Assembly: GCF_030440555.1 (NCBI RefSeq)
Contig: NZ_CP047118.1
Span: forward strand, 744,001 to 808,000
Direction: 5' to 3'
From: Corynebacterium caspium DSM 44850
GTDB taxonomy: Bacteria; Actinomycetota; Actinomycetes; Mycobacteriales; Mycobacteriaceae
DNA length: 64,000 bases
Shown: one piece after another, positions 20,179-30,507 of the stretch
Numbering within the stretch: the first letter of the stretch is position 1
Layout: each line of letters begins with the position of its first letter
The notes under the pieces: model-generated
What the model saw: the letters and a program-made list of their open reading frames with translations, nothing else
Told to the model about the DNA's origin: nothing
The model's database searches: none
Translations under genes and position numbers: made by a program

Positions 20179-20874
20179 TTAAGGCCTCTTCGGTAGAGAC
20201 ATTGCTTTTTGATAAGCGGTGATGACTTCCTGAGGGGGACCATCGGCTTGCAAGATGGCGTTATCTATCCACAAGACGCGGTCGAAGTCTCGAATAAAAT
20301 CTAAATCATGGGTGACTACAATTATTTGTTGATTTAACTGCGCGAAAATATCCTTTAGCAGCAGTCGATTTCGCAGGTCTAATAAGGTAGTGGGTTCATC
20401 GGCCACGATTATTTCTGGTTCGCTAATCAATATAGCTGCTAAAGCTAGCAACTGTTTTTCGCCTCCAGATAACGTATGTGGAGAAGCTGTGGCCAGATGA
20501 GTTAACCCTAGGCTCTGCATGATTGCCGCAGTTTTGGAGTTTTTCTCGACTCGCGAAAGCTTAGAATTACGCAAGGAAAGCGCGATATCTTCGGCCACGG
20601 TAGGCATAATTATCTGATTTTCTGGATCCGAAAAAATAAAACCAATACGTTTGCGCACTGCCCGCCCGTTATTACGTACTTCCAGGTCATCAATTTTTAT
20701 TATTCCTGAACTTGGCTCATTGAGGCCGTTGATCAGGCGGGCAGTCGTCGATTTTCCAGAACCGTTTGCGCCAATAATGCCAATGCGTTTTTCAGTTAAG
20801 GTGACTGTAAAATCGCGTAGCGCAAAACGCTCGCCAAATTCTACATTTACCTGTTCAAAGCTGATTTTAGGCAT
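20179..20874 (-). CDS. bioM: Biotin ECF transporter ATP-binding protein BioM
   Basis: ABC ATPase powering biotin uptake through BioY and BioN. Walker A is GANGSGKST (about residues 34-42), the signature LSGGEKQ, Walker B IIVADEPT with the following LLDLRN, and the switch histidine in VVTHDLDFI. At 231 residues it is the length of small ECF ATPases. It lies 40 bases after bioY and 3 bases before bioN. It is presumably co-regulated with bioY from the operator near 21540. Confidence 0.94.
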   Translation of the reverse strand: MPKISFEQVNVEFGERFALRDFTVTLTEKRIGIIGANGSGKSTTARLINGLNEPSSGIIKIDDLEVRNNGRAVRKRIGFIFSDPENQIIMPTVAEDIALSLRNSKLSRVEKNSKTAAIMQSLGLTHLATASPHTLSGGEKQLLALAAILISEPEIIVADEPTTLLDLRNRLLLKDIFAQLNQQIIVVTHDLDFIRDFDRVLWIDNAILQADGPPQEVITAYQKAMSLPKRP

Positions 20875-20914
20875 TTGGCAAAGCGCTTTCTAAGAGGATC
20901 TAAAGCAGACAATT

Positions 20915-21517
20915 CTAATTTGTTGCAAAAGCAGCTGCAGCAGCTTTAGGGCGTTGCCGCAATTGTGGGAAAGCCTTATGCAAAGCTAGGGCCACCAGTA
21001 CCATAACTACCAATTTGCCAAGGTCGGGCAATATGAAGGGCAGTTGGACAGCTAGTGCTTGTGGAACTTCCATTCCGGCTCGCAAAATCAGCCCGACGGT
21101 TCCACAACCATATTGAATAAGTAGCCCAATTATGCTGGCAAGGGCAAGAAGTAAAGCCCGAGTGGTTTCCCCAGCTTTAGGAGCAAGATAGGCAATAAAT
21201 CCGGCGACCACTGCAGAAATTAGATAGCCCACAATATAGCCAGATGTGGGTCCAGCTAGCGCCGCTAAGATAGTGCGACCGCCAGCTAGAACTGGAAGAA
21301 CTAGGCCTAACAGAAAGAATATTCCAGCTGTATAAAAACCGCGTCGTGGGCCTAAAACTAGGCCTGCAAGAATGATTGCGGCATTTTGTAAGACAATAGG
21401 AACGCCAGCTGCCCCCACTGGAATTGCTACAAAGGCCAGCACAATGATTAGTGCGGCAAATACAGCAGCATAGCTAAGATCGGAAATAGTGTTCCGAGAA
21501 ATACCTTTAGATGTCAT
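20915..21517 (-). CDS. bioY: Biotin transporter substrate-binding protein BioY
   Basis: Substrate-binding S component of the biotin ECF transporter. The 200-residue protein has about six membrane segments, with the family segments QNAAIILAGLVLGPRRG and GPTSGYIVGYLISA. It is the first gene of bioYMN. The start ATG 21517 lies only a few bases after a -10-like taggat on the minus strand, so the transcript may be nearly leaderless. A palindrome matching the BioQ site sits just upstream. Confidence 0.94.
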   Translation of the reverse strand: MTSKGISRNTISDLSYAAVFAALIIVLAFVAIPVGAAGVPIVLQNAAIILAGLVLGPRRGFYTAGIFFLLGLVLPVLAGGRTILAALAGPTSGYIVGYLISAVVAGFIAYLAPKAGETTRALLLALASIIGLLIQYGCGTVGLILRAGMEVPQALAVQLPFILPDLGKLVVMVLVALALHKAFPQLRQRPKAAAAAFATN

Positions 21518-21534
21518 GAGCCCAGATCCTACAC

Positions 21535-21547
21535 TGAACAGTGTTCA
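21535..21547 (-). promoter_or_regulatory. BioQ-like operator upstream of bioY
   Basis: tgaacagtgttca: palindromic arms tgaac and gttca around three bases. BioQ, the TetR-type biotin repressor of Corynebacterium and Mycobacterium, recognises TGAAC-N3-GTTAC/GTTCA sites as I recall. Its place just upstream of the bioY -10 fits repression when biotin is sufficient. Confidence 0.65.
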
Positions 21548-21618
21548 ATAATCTAGCCTTGTGCAGTTCCATAAGTTATTTACTAGCTACGGTACCGGGA
21601 AACTGTACTATTCCAGGC

Positions 21619-21825
21619 ATGCGTTTGACTGAGTTTGAAAGATTATTAACTGATGAATTTGGCGCTGAGCGAGGCCGTTTTATAGCAAGTAGTCATATTC
21701 TTTCCGGCCAGCAGGCCACGGCCGATGAGCTTCTGGAACGTGGTGTTGATCCAGCACAGATCTGGGAAAAGATCTGCATCGATTTTGATATCCCAGAAGA
21801 GCGCAGGCTGGGGAAACCTCTTTAA
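21619..21825 (+). CDS. DUF3046 domain protein
   Basis: Small conserved actinobacterial protein of 68 residues; function unknown. MRLTEFERLL at the start and the AELLERGVDPAQIW-like segment (here DELLERGVDPAQIW) are typical of DUF3046, which usually precedes recA, as here. I chose ATG 21619, since upstream in-frame codons back to 21541 encode nothing family-like and run into the bioY operator. About 195 bases separate it from recA. Confidence 0.85.
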   Translation: MRLTEFERLLTDEFGAERGRFIASSHILSGQQATADELLERGVDPAQIWEKICIDFDIPEERRLGKPL

Positions 21826-21860
21826 TAATTGCTTGTCGGTAGCTATTGTACGCATTGCAT

Positions 21861-21876
21861 TCGAACATGCGTGCGT
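21861..21876 (+). promoter_or_regulatory. Candidate LexA box upstream of recA
   Basis: tcgaacatgcgtgcgt matches the corynebacterial SOS box (TCGAAC-like left arm, GTTCGA-like right arm) with two mismatches in the right arm. recA is normally LexA-controlled. The weak right half leaves this uncertain. Confidence 0.45.
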
Positions 21877-22020
21877 GTAGTATTCGAATTTGAATTACCG
21901 GTGTCTGCAGTAACCACTAGAGTGCGATTCAATATATTTTTCAATTCTAGGGATCCTTTTCGGCCTTAGCGCAGTCCAATAATAGTAGACAGATAAATAG
22001 TATTTAGAAGAAGGTTGACA

Positions 22021-23139
22021 ATGGCTACAAAAAAGAAAAAAGTTACAAAAGTTCAAGGAGACCGCACCAAAGCTCTAGATGCTGCGTTAGCTCTAATTGA
22101 AAAGGATTTCGGCAAAGGCGCCATTATGCGTCTTGGCGATGACAACCGTCCGCCAGTACAAGCTATCTCTTCTGGAAATACCGCTATTGATGTGGCCTTA
22201 GGAATTGGTGGCTTTCCCCGCGGTCGTATTGTGGAGATTTATGGTCCAGAATCTTCTGGTAAAACCACTGTAGCCCTGCACGCTATTGCTTCCGCGCAAA
22301 AAGCTGGCGGTATTGCCGCGTTCATTGATGCTGAGCACGCACTTGATCCTGATTACGCTCGCAAACTAGGGGTAGATACCGATGCCTTGCTAGTTTCGCA
22401 GCCAGATACCGGGGAACAAGCTTTAGAGATCACTGATATGTTGATTCGTTCCGGCGCAATTGACATTATCGTGGTTGACTCGGTAGCTGCTTTGACTCCT
22501 AAAGCTGAAATTGAAGGCGATATGGGAGATAGCCATGTGGGGTTACAAGCTCGCCTTATGAGTCAAGCTCTGCGCAAGATTACTGGCGCACTGCATAATG
22601 CCGGCACCACAGCTATCTTTATTAACCAGCTGCGAGAAAAAATTGGCGTGATGTTCGGCTCACCAGAAACCACCACCGGTGGTAAAGCCTTGAAGTTCTA
22701 TTCTTCAGTGCGATGCGATGTGCGGCGCATCCAAACCCTTAAGGACGGCCAAGACGCAGTGGGTAACCGCACCCGTCTAAAGGTGGTCAAAAACAAGATG
22801 GCTCCGCCGTTTAAGCAAGCAGAATTTGACATTATTTATGGCGAAGGAATTTCTCGAGAGTCCTCGCTTATCGATATGGGTGTTGAGCAAGGGGTAATCA
22901 AAAAAGCCGGTTCTTGGTTCACCTACGAAGGTGAGCAACTGGGACAAGGTAAGGAGAAGGTACGAATTTCTCTTAAAGGCAATGAGGAACTCGCCGATGA
23001 AATCGAACAGAAAATTCTGGAAAAACTTGGCTTTGGCAAATATGCCAAAACTGAAGATGAACTCTCTGATGAACCCGTAGATATGGTTCCTAATGTTGAT
23101 TTCGATGATGACGAAGATACCGAAGAGGAAAAAGAATAA
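22021..23139 (+). CDS. recA: Recombinase RecA
   Basis: DNA strand-exchange protein and LexA co-protease. It has the basic N-terminal stretch, Walker [10 protein letters not shown], and [20 protein letters not shown] in loop L1. [19 protein letters not shown] follows, and the acidic C-terminus ends in a run of Asp/Glu. The start is ATG 22021 (372 residues) after agaagaagg; TTG 22015 is two codons upstream. recX follows 51 bases after the stop. No intein interrupts the gene, unlike mycobacterial recA alleles. Confidence 0.98.
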   Translation: MATKKKKVTKVQGDRTKALDAALALIEKDFGKGAIMRLGDDNRPPVQAISSGNTAIDVALGIGGFPRGRIVEIYGPESSGKTTVALHAIASAQKAGGIAAFIDAEHALDPDYARKLGVDTDALLVSQPDTGEQALEITDMLIRSGAIDIIVVDSVAALTPKAEIEGDMGDSHVGLQARLMSQALRKITGALHNAGTTAIFINQLREKIGVMFGSPETTTGGKALKFYSSVRCDVRRIQTLKDGQDAVGNRTRLKVVKNKMAPPFKQAEFDIIYGEGISRESSLIDMGVEQGVIKKAGSWFTYEGEQLGQGKEKVRISLKGNEELADEIEQKILEKLGFGKYAKTEDELSDEPVDMVPNVDFDDDEDTEEEKE

Positions 23140-23190
23140 ACCTTCAAGAAGCTGTTTAAGCAGGTAATAGTCGTCTTTTAGGAGTAGCTA

Positions 23191-23835
23191 GTGTCTTCGG
23201 GATCTGTAAACGCTAATAGCAAAGCAGCTTTAGATAAAGCTGCCAAACTTGAGGCCTTAAAAGAGATCCTGGAGACATATGATCCCAATTCCGGTACTGG
23301 CTTATTTGATGCCGTATTAGAGGAAAAGAAATCTCAAGTACGCAAACGCGCTCTAAAACTACTTGACTACCGGGCGCGCTCGCACGCTGAGTTAAAGCAA
23401 CGTCTATTAGATCTGGAATTTCCAGAAACTATTATCGACGCAGTTATCACAGATCTATCGAGTGCTGGATTACTTGATGACCGGTTATTTGCTACCGAGT
23501 GGGTCAGGCAAAGATCTGCGCGGAGGGGAAAAAGCCGGAGAGTTCTAAACCATGAATTACAGAAAAAAGGTATCAGCAAATCTTTACGGGATGCAGCTTT
23601 AGCGCAAATCTCCGACTCGGATGAATTTGCCTTAGCGCAGCGCTTAGCCCATAAAAAGGCTAATAGTATTAAGACAATTCCAGAAGATTACCCTAGTAAA
23701 CAAAAAGAATTGCGGAAGATCGTCGGGGTTTTAGCTAGAAGAGGTTTTCCGGAAGGACTTTCCTTACAAGTGGGGCGAGAAGCCTTAGACGAAAGAATTT
23801 CCGAATTGGAAAACTCTGAAGAACTCAAAGAATAA
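23191..23835 (+). CDS. recX: Regulatory protein RecX
   Basis: Modulates RecA filaments. The 214-residue protein shows the three-helix RecX repeats: RALKLLDYRARSHAEL, VITDLSSAGLLDDRLFATEWV and SARRGKSRRVLNHEL-like elements, and the conserved LLDDRLFA. The start is GTG 23191 behind taggag. Immediately downstream of recA, as in most bacteria, so they likely share an SOS-regulated transcript. Confidence 0.93.
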   Translation: MSSGSVNANSKAALDKAAKLEALKEILETYDPNSGTGLFDAVLEEKKSQVRKRALKLLDYRARSHAELKQRLLDLEFPETIIDAVITDLSSAGLLDDRLFATEWVRQRSARRGKSRRVLNHELQKKGISKSLRDAALAQISDSDEFALAQRLAHKKANSIKTIPEDYPSKQKELRKIVGVLARRGFPEGLSLQVGREALDERISELENSEELKE

Positions 23836-23906
23836 GTACTTAAATTATCTGCCAAATTTAGCTTGCAAGTTATGTCCGCGCCTAGAAAGCCAATACGATA
23901 CAAGTC

Positions 23907-25505
23907 ATGTCTCAATCTCTCCCTGATTTCTCTCTAGCACCAGAACATAAAATTCCGGCCTCTGAAACTCGTACCTATGAGGTACTAACCTATGGGTGCC
24001 AGATGAATGTACATGACTCCGAGCGTCTATCTGGCCTGTTAGAAGCAGCAGGATATGTCCCAGCTGAAGGGGAAAAAGAACCAGATCTAGTGGTTCTTAA
24101 TACTTGCGCAGTACGTGAAAATGCCGACCAACGGCTATACGGCACCCTTGGCAACTTGAAATCTGCTAAGGAAAAACACCCCGGTATGCAGATAGCAGTT
24201 GGAGGTTGCCTAGCCCAAAAGGATCGCTCCACTGTAGTAAGTAAAGCCCCATGGGTAGATGTAGTTTTTGGGACACATAATATTGGTTCTTTGCCACGAT
24301 TACTGCAAAGAGCTGCGCATAATAACCAGGCAGAAGTAGAAATTGTAGAAGCCCTCGAACACTTTCCCTCAGTGCTCCCAGCCAAGCGCGAATCTGCATA
24401 TGCAGGATGGGTATCAATATCGGTTGGATGCAATAACACCTGCACCTTCTGTATCGTGCCTTCTTTGCGCGGTAAGGAACGCGACAGGCGACCAGAAGAT
24501 ATTTTGGCTGAAGTTAAATTATTGGTTGAACAAGGGGTCTCTGAAGTTACCCTCTTGGGTCAAAATGTAAATGCCTACGGGGTGAACTTCGATGATCCAG
24601 ATTTACCCCGCGACCGCCAAGCTTTTTCCAAATTATTACGCGCCTGCGGCGAAATAGAGGGTCTAGAACGCCTGCGATTTACCAGCCCGCATCCGGCCGA
24701 ATTTACTCATGATGTTATTGATGCAATGGCAGAAACCCCCGTGGTATGCCCGCAGCTACACATGCCTTTGCAGTCTGGATCCGATAAAGTCTTAAAAGAT
24801 ATGCGACGCAGCTACCGCACTAAAAAATTCTTAGGAATTCTAGATGAAGTTCGTGCAAAAATTCCACACGCTGCAATTACCACCGATATCATCGTAGGTT
24901 TTCCCGGAGAAACCGAAGAAGATTTTCAAGCTACCCTCGAGGTAGTAAAGCAAAGCCGCTTTAGTGCTGCTTATACCTTCCAATATTCACCACGCCCAGG
25001 CACTCCAGCTGCTGAAATGGAAAACCAAATTCCTAAAGCAGTGGTACAAGAACGCTACGAACGCCTAGTTGCGTTGCAAGATGATATTTCGAAAGCAGAA
25101 AACCAAAAACAATTAGGCCAAGCCGTAGAGCTAATCGTGCAAGCAACCGGAGGGCGTAAAAATAATGAGACGAACCGGCTTTCTGGCCGCGCCCGTGATG
25201 GCCGTTTAGTGCACTTCACCCCAAAGCCAGCACCTAATGGATTCATCGATAAAGAAATACGCCCCGGTGATGTTGTAAACGTCACGATCTCTGAAGCAGC
25301 ATCCTTCTTCTTGATTGCCGACGGTGGAGTAGAAGCACATCGTCGAACCGCTGCTGGGGATATGTGGGAATCCGGTAAACGTCCAACCACCGGCCCAGTA
25401 GGGGTAGGGCTGGGATTCCCGCGCATTGGTGCCCCCAAGGCAGCTAAAAATGCAACCACCCAAATAGCTCCAACAGCTGCTCCCTGCGGTTTCCCAAAAG
25501 CTTAA
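23907..25505 (+). CDS. miaB: tRNA-2-methylthio-N6-dimethylallyladenosine synthase
   Basis: Radical-SAM methylthiotransferase that makes ms2i6A37 from the product of MiaA. N-terminal methylthiotransferase cysteines appear in YGCQMN, LNTCAV and GGCLAQ. The radical-SAM cluster is CNNTCTFC (C-x3-C-x2-C), and a C-terminal TRAM domain follows. A tail of about 60 residues after TRAM is less conserved and Gly/Pro/Ala-rich. The start is ATG 23907. Its partner miaA lies about 3.5 kb downstream. Confidence 0.95.
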   Translation: MSQSLPDFSLAPEHKIPASETRTYEVLTYGCQMNVHDSERLSGLLEAAGYVPAEGEKEPDLVVLNTCAVRENADQRLYGTLGNLKSAKEKHPGMQIAVGGCLAQKDRSTVVSKAPWVDVVFGTHNIGSLPRLLQRAAHNNQAEVEIVEALEHFPSVLPAKRESAYAGWVSISVGCNNTCTFCIVPSLRGKERDRRPEDILAEVKLLVEQGVSEVTLLGQNVNAYGVNFDDPDLPRDRQAFSKLLRACGEIEGLERLRFTSPHPAEFTHDVIDAMAETPVVCPQLHMPLQSGSDKVLKDMRRSYRTKKFLGILDEVRAKIPHAAITTDIIVGFPGETEEDFQATLEVVKQSRFSAAYTFQYSPRPGTPAAEMENQIPKAVVQERYERLVALQDDISKAENQKQLGQAVELIVQATGGRKNNETNRLSGRARDGRLVHFTPKPAPNGFIDKEIRPGDVVNVTISEAASFFLIADGGVEAHRRTAAGDMWESGKRPTTGPVGVGLGFPRIGAPKAAKNATTQIAPTAAPCGFPKA

Positions 25506-25564
25506 GAAACTGCCAGCTTAAGAGACCGCTTGCTTAGAGGCTTAAAAGATAGGAATCAGAAGCA

Positions 25565-26287
25565 ATGAATATTCCAGATACCAATCCCAGTAGTGAAATA
25601 TCTACTACTAAAGCCTCACTAGATCGCCAGTTGGCAAAGCAAGAACAGCAAGCGGCCCGCAAAATTTTGCTAAAAAACTCCCAAATTCCCCTGCTCCTAG
25701 CAGTGCTTTTAAGTTGGGCAATGCTAGGTGTTGATTTCATCAGCAGCACCCCTGCTTATACCGTACTTATATTTGGGGAGCAGGAAAGTGCCAATAGCAT
25801 CAAATCCGTTGAATATATTTTTGTTATTTTAGGTTTTATCGGCGCCGGAATTCTTACCCCATTAGTATTGCTTACCCGGAGAACAATGCTGGCCATAATT
25901 GCCTGGATGGTTAGCACTTTGGCAGCTTTTTTCTCATTATTTGCCCTGTGGTTAAGGCTAACTCGGCCAGACTCAGAAGCTGCCAATAGTGTTGAAACAG
26001 GCTATATATTACTGATTGCCGCTGTAATTATTTGTGCAATTACATATTCTCTAGTTACGTTGCGGCGGAGCCCAGAACAACTGGAATTGCGTGAAAAGCG
26101 TCAAGCCATAGCTGCTGAGGAAGTAGATAGCATTGCAGCATTACAAGCTGAAACCCTAACCAGCCGCAATCAAAACCGTGCCGAAACTAACCCACTACTA
26201 GTAGATGATCGGCGCAAAAAAGCGCTGCAAAGGGCCCGAAAAACCACCAACGCAGCGCCACTGCAAGATCCTCCACACCAGGAATAA
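25565..26287 (+). CDS. Conserved four-helix membrane protein
   Basis: Unassigned 240-residue membrane protein. A polar N-terminus (about 40 residues, Ala/Gln-rich) precedes four hydrophobic segments at about 45-65, 85-107, 112-132 and 143-165. A basic, likely cytoplasmic C-terminal tail follows. A transmembrane gene beside miaB is common in corynebacteria and mycobacteria, which suggests a conserved but unknown gene. It converges on the gene ending at 26297, nine bases on. Confidence 0.7.
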   Translation: MNIPDTNPSSEISTTKASLDRQLAKQEQQAARKILLKNSQIPLLLAVLLSWAMLGVDFISSTPAYTVLIFGEQESANSIKSVEYIFVILGFIGAGILTPLVLLTRRTMLAIIAWMVSTLAAFFSLFALWLRLTRPDSEAANSVETGYILLIAAVIICAITYSLVTLRRSPEQLELREKRQAIAAEEVDSIAALQAETLTSRNQNRAETNPLLVDDRRKKALQRARKTTNAAPLQDPPHQE

Positions 26288-26296
26288 AACTGGGCC

Positions 26297-27469
26297 TTAT
26301 TCCAAGCGAAACTGCCACTGGCTTTCAGTACTTAATACCTGTGCCCCTAAAGCCCGCAAGATGTTTTCCATCGGAAAGCGATCTGGTTTTGGATCATCAA
26401 TAGCTCGTCCCGCAGTCGCATAAAGCCGGTGTTGGGCTAAACCTGTTAGCCGTGGTGCTAAATCCAGATTTCTAGCCACCAAAAATGGGCCCAAGCTAGA
26501 ATTTCGCCAATTTCGCTCCACAATGGCAGTGCCCATTTCCAAAGCTTCCGGCGCCGCACCTTGACCAGCATAAGAAACCGTAGAAATCCCAATAGGCCCA
26601 GCAGTAGGATGCCAAGCCACCACCGAAAGAGACCTACCCCCAGCTGCCGCCAAGCGATCCGCAGAACGGCTAATGCGCTGTGGAGTCCAGGGCTTAGGGG
26701 TATAAGCCAAACTACCGCGCGGCACATCTAGATCAGCTTGTTCCCATAATTTGCCAATACCTGCTAGCAAATCAGCGCGCTGATCCCACCTTCCCTCTAA
26801 AACGATAAATTCCACCTGCGGATCAATAGGAGAGATCCCAGATCTGAAAGCAGTCGAAAAATCTGCCGGTAGCGGCAAATAGTACTCCAGCTCTTGATGA
26901 ACTAGCTGCCAGCCCAAATACTTCATAATTGCAGCATTAATATCTGTGGCAATATCCATTCCCGCAGGGTGGCGCAAGGAAGTTTGTAGAATTGGGCGAC
27001 CAATCCGGCGAGCATGGTTAATCGCTGCATCGATAAGTGCCTTATACACCGCCAAAATTTCAGCCGGAATCTCAGTGGGTACTGCCACCAGCGAACTAGA
27101 TTTACCTGCCTGCGTTTCCGGGCGCAGAGGTTGAAAGGCCACATCTGGAATTATCTCAACCACCAGCACCTCGGTGGATTCTTCCTGCGGTTCGATTAAT
27201 ACTAAAAAGCCGAGATCTTCAAAAATCTCTGGATCTGCAGCTTCGTCAAAGCTAGAAGTATCGCGCAAAGCCAATAAATTCAGGCGTGGGGCACCAGGGG
27301 CTCCCATCGGAGCTCCAGACGCTACCTGAGTAAGCAATTCAGCTAAGGAGATAGAAGCCATCGCATCTCCGGTAGCTTCTTGGGATTGCAAGTTAGCCAT
27401 AAATACCAAAGATGCGATGGATTCTTCATCTCGCTGCGGATCTAAGTAAATAGCCTGCCAGCTGTTCAC
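26297..27469 (-). CDS. Putative GNAT-like protein
   Basis: Unassigned 390-residue soluble protein. The C-terminal half resembles GNAT acetyltransferases: GISTVSYAGQGA, then EMGTAIVERNWRNSSLGPF, where GNATs have the acyl-CoA-binding R/Q-x2-G-x-G/A loop, here weak. The N-terminal half has a possible second degenerate domain (AINHARRIGRPILQTS). No signal peptide or membrane helix is seen. The minus-strand neighbour upstream encodes DUF349 repeats. GNAT is a suggestion only. Confidence 0.5.
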   Translation of the reverse strand: MNSWQAIYLDPQRDEESIASLVFMANLQSQEATGDAMASISLAELLTQVASGAPMGAPGAPRLNLLALRDTSSFDEAADPEIFEDLGFLVLIEPQEESTEVLVVEIIPDVAFQPLRPETQAGKSSSLVAVPTEIPAEILAVYKALIDAAINHARRIGRPILQTSLRHPAGMDIATDINAAIMKYLGWQLVHQELEYYLPLPADFSTAFRSGISPIDPQVEFIVLEGRWDQRADLLAGIGKLWEQADLDVPRGSLAYTPKPWTPQRISRSADRLAAAGGRSLSVVAWHPTAGPIGISTVSYAGQGAAPEALEMGTAIVERNWRNSSLGPFLVARNLDLAPRLTGLAQHRLYATAGRAIDDPKPDRFPMENILRALGAQVLSTESQWQFRLE

Positions 27470-27502
27470 AATATTAGTTTTGCTAGTTAAGGGGGAAAGG
27501 GG

Positions 27503-28870
27503 CTATTCCGCTACCGCATTTAGCGCGGTATCAGCCCACTGTTGCCACTGTTCAGCCTGTTCGCGCAGCTTAGCTGCCTTGCTGTCATTGCCCTTAGCTG
27601 CTGCAACTGCTGCTTGAGAATTAAGCTTTTCAGCTTTTTCCGCAAACTGCTTGGCCCGCGCAATTGCTTCTGGATCGGTGCGGCGCCACTGCTCAGATTC
27701 AGCCTTAGAAACCGCTTTTTCTAAAGCCGAAATTTTATCCTCATAGCTGCGTATTTGATTCCGAGGAACATAGCCGATTTCTTCCCACTTTTCCTGCAGC
27801 TCAACTAATTTGCGACGCGCTGCCTCTACTCCCTTTTCTGGATTAATCAAGGGGGTGTACTCAGCTAGTAGCGCGTCTTTAGCGGCAGCATTAGCCGCAA
27901 GTTCGGCATCTACCCGGTTTTGGTCGGCATTGCGAGCAGCAAAGAAATAATCTTGTGCGGCTTTAAATTGCTCCCAGAGTTTATCGTCAATTCCACGAGA
28001 AGCGCGGCCGGCTTCCTTCCATTCACGCATTAAGGAGGCAAAATCGCGGGCCGTATCTGCCCAATTTGTGGATTCTTTTAGCTTCTCCGCTTTTTCGATT
28101 AGCTCTTCTTTAAGTTTGCGTGCCTGGGTGCGCTGCCGGTCTAAGTCGGCAAAATGGGCCCCGCGACGGCGATTAAAGGAATCACGAGCTCGCGAATATC
28201 GCTTCCACAAGGCATCGTCAGTCTCTTTATCTATACCGGTGATTTTGCGCCATTCATCGACAATAGCGCGGATACGATCTCCGGCGCCTTTCCAATCAGT
28301 GGAGTTCTCGGCAAGTTCTTCAGCCTCTTTAAGCAGCTTTTCTTTGGCCTCCAAAGGGGTAGAGATCATACTCTTAAGCTTGCTATCAATGGTTTGTAGC
28401 AGCTTTTCAAGAGCACTTAAATCACCTATAACTGCAGCTTTTGGCACTTCTTGGAATAGTGCGTCCACGCGCTCCCGAATATGCCAAGCCTCATCAGGAT
28501 GACGCAGTAACCGGTCAGCTAACAAGGCGATCTCAGTGCGTAGATCCTCATAGCGGGAGGCAAAATGGGCAAGTCCTTCCTGCGGGCTGCCAGCCTGCCA
28601 TTGCCCAATTACCCGTTCGGCTTTATCAGCGGTTGCAGCCTCGCCAGCAGCAACGGCTGCCTGTGCAGCGGTACCAGAAAGCTGTAAATAGACGGTGCCG
28701 TCATCGGCTATACGTCCCCATTTGGCAGGATCGCTAGTAGGTGTTGCAGCTGTCGCAGGTGTTCCAACTCGGGGGACCCCCGCAGCCGGGCCCGTCGGGG
28801 TGGGGCGACGTCGTGCCATCTGTCCCGGAGTGGGGCGTGGAGAATCAGACGGGGTTGATGCAGGGCTCAT
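27503..28870 (-). CDS. DUF349 domain repeat protein
   Basis: Soluble 455-residue protein, very rich in Lys, Glu, Ala and Arg, with several tandem helical DUF349 repeats: segments of the WK-x-AGR/WR-KITG/WEE-IGYV type recur at intervals of about 75 residues (KGAGDRIRAIVDEWRKI, ADTARDFASLMREWKEAG, EAARRKLVELQEKWEEIG). A Pro/Thr-rich N-terminal stretch precedes them. Function unknown. Start ATG 28870. Confidence 0.85.
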   Translation of the reverse strand: MSPASTPSDSPRPTPGQMARRRPTPTGPAAGVPRVGTPATAATPTSDPAKWGRIADDGTVYLQLSGTAAQAAVAAGEAATADKAERVIGQWQAGSPQEGLAHFASRYEDLRTEIALLADRLLRHPDEAWHIRERVDALFQEVPKAAVIGDLSALEKLLQTIDSKLKSMISTPLEAKEKLLKEAEELAENSTDWKGAGDRIRAIVDEWRKITGIDKETDDALWKRYSRARDSFNRRRGAHFADLDRQRTQARKLKEELIEKAEKLKESTNWADTARDFASLMREWKEAGRASRGIDDKLWEQFKAAQDYFFAARNADQNRVDAELAANAAAKDALLAEYTPLINPEKGVEAARRKLVELQEKWEEIGYVPRNQIRSYEDKISALEKAVSKAESEQWRRTDPEAIARAKQFAEKAEKLNSQAAVAAAKGNDSKAAKLREQAEQWQQWADTALNAVAE

Positions 28871-29042
28871 GGCGTCGTTAGTCCTTAATCGTCATCGGAA
28901 GCATGTATGTACTCCTCATAATCTACCGCCCCGGTCGATCTGATGAGCGATCGCACGGTAGGCTAAGCAAATTCAAGGCTATATTTATTTACTTTCTAAG
29001 TAATCTATCTTGTGCTCAGCTGCAAATAACCAGGAGGTTTAG

Positions 29043-29966
29043 ATGTCTGCCACTGATCTAACACCTATTGCGGTAGTTGGACCTACTGCTGCTGGAAAAT
29101 CCGCTTTGAGCATTGCACTCGCTCATAAATATGACGGCGAAATCATAAATGTTGATTCCATGCAGTTATACCGCGGGATGGATATTGGGACGGCCAAATT
29201 ATCTGTAGCAGAGCGCGAAGGAATACCACACCATCAGCTAGATGTATTGGATGTCACAGAACGAGCTTCAGTGGCTCGTTATCAAAAAGAGGCTGTGGCT
29301 GATGTTGAAGCAGTAATGGCTAGAGGGCGTCGCCCCATTTTAGTGGGCGGTTCCATGCTTTATGTGCAGTCGCTTATCGATGATTGGCAATTTCCTCCCA
29401 CTGATCCGACTGTGCGTGCGCGCTATGAAGCCCGCCTAGCAGAGATCGGTATAGCTGCATTGCACCAAGAATTAGCCGCAGTTGATGCCGCCGCAGCAGC
29501 AAAAATAGAGGACCAAGATCCTCGACGTACTGTGCGGGCTTTGGAAGTTATCGAGTTAACAGGTAAGCCTTTTCAGGCTTCTCAACCGCCGATAAATGCG
29601 CCAGCACGGTGGGGAACCAAAATTTTAGGCCTAGAAACCAGTAGTGAGTGGTTAAATCCGCGCATCGTAAAGCGCACGGAGTTGATGTTCGCTAAAGGTT
29701 TTCGGGAAGAAGTTGCGCTATTGGTTGCGGAGCACGGGCTAAGCGCAGATTCCACAGCTGGGCGGGCAATAGGATACGCCCAGGTACTAGCTGCGATGTC
29801 TGGGGATTTAGACTGGCAAGAAGCTCAAGAGCGCACGGTTACTGGAACTAGAAGGTATGTGCGCCGCCAACGTTCCTGGTTTAAACGTGATCCTCGTATC
29901 CACTGGTTGCCAGCAGCGGCTGAAAGTAGCGAACTTCTGCGTTTAGCGGCGCTTTTTATTAATTAG
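29043..29966 (+). CDS. miaA: tRNA dimethylallyltransferase
   Basis: Adds a dimethylallyl group to A37 of tRNAs reading U-starting codons; MiaB acts next. The P-loop is GPTAAGKS (residues 13-20), followed by [15 protein letters not shown] and the ILVGGSMLY segment. [14 protein letters not shown] near the end is the usual tRNA-binding region. The length of 307 residues is normal. ATG 29043 follows aggaggt. The 3' end overlaps the convergent gene by four bases. In C. glutamicum dapF follows miaA as I recall; here it does not. Confidence 0.95.
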   Translation: MSATDLTPIAVVGPTAAGKSALSIALAHKYDGEIINVDSMQLYRGMDIGTAKLSVAEREGIPHHQLDVLDVTERASVARYQKEAVADVEAVMARGRRPILVGGSMLYVQSLIDDWQFPPTDPTVRARYEARLAEIGIAALHQELAAVDAAAAAKIEDQDPRRTVRALEVIELTGKPFQASQPPINAPARWGTKILGLETSSEWLNPRIVKRTELMFAKGFREEVALLVAEHGLSADSTAGRAIGYAQVLAAMSGDLDWQEAQERTVTGTRRYVRRQRSWFKRDPRIHWLPAAAESSELLRLAALFIN

Positions 29967-30478
29967 GGGTCAATCATTCGGCTAGCCCGGCGTGCACTGA
30001 GCCAGCTTTCTTGTAGAGAATTGGCGCGTTCATCAGTAACCGCTAATAGTTTCTCAAGTTGGGATACTGAATAACGGCAGCGCTCAATTCGGCTTTCTAA
30101 CCGATTTAGAAATCGCTGTGCTGCGCGGGCTTCAAAATAAAAGCGTTCAACTTCGGGGATCGTGGAATCTGAATCAGCTAGTGCTGGGCGGTGCAAGGTG
30201 CGATCTGCTAATGCGGGTGCGTCGGAGCTGAATAGAAAATATTCGAATTCATTTAGCACTCCTTCTATTTCTTCGGCAGAAAGCCGAATTGAAGTAGCCA
30301 AAGTGGTGGTTTCATAGGTTTCTACCGGCTGGTTTCGGGCGACACTGAAAGCCAGCAACCCCAGCACCAAGGAGATTAATAATCCTGGCAGCTTTAATAT
30401 TACGACCAACAAAAACATTGAGATCGCCAAAGCGCCAAGAGTTAAAAATCGCCATATCGGATGCAGGGGGTATTGCAT
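29963..30478 (-). CDS. Putative membrane protein with helical tail
   Basis: Unassigned 171-residue protein. Two hydrophobic segments occupy about residues 10-29 and 30-48, then a soluble helical tail with Glu/Arg-rich stretches ([31 protein letters not shown]). One end overlaps miaA by four bases; it lies 29 bases after the Gly/Cys-tailed gene on the same strand, likely one transcript. Confidence 0.65.
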   Translation of the reverse strand: MQYPLHPIWRFLTLGALAISMFLLVVILKLPGLLISLVLGLLAFSVARNQPVETYETTTLATSIRLSAEEIEGVLNEFEYFLFSSDAPALADRTLHRPALADSDSTIPEVERFYFEARAAQRFLNRLESRIERCRYSVSQLEKLLAVTDERANSLQESWLSARRASRMIDP

Positions 30479-30507
30479 TAGAGGATTCCTACACTAAAAC
30501 TTAATCT

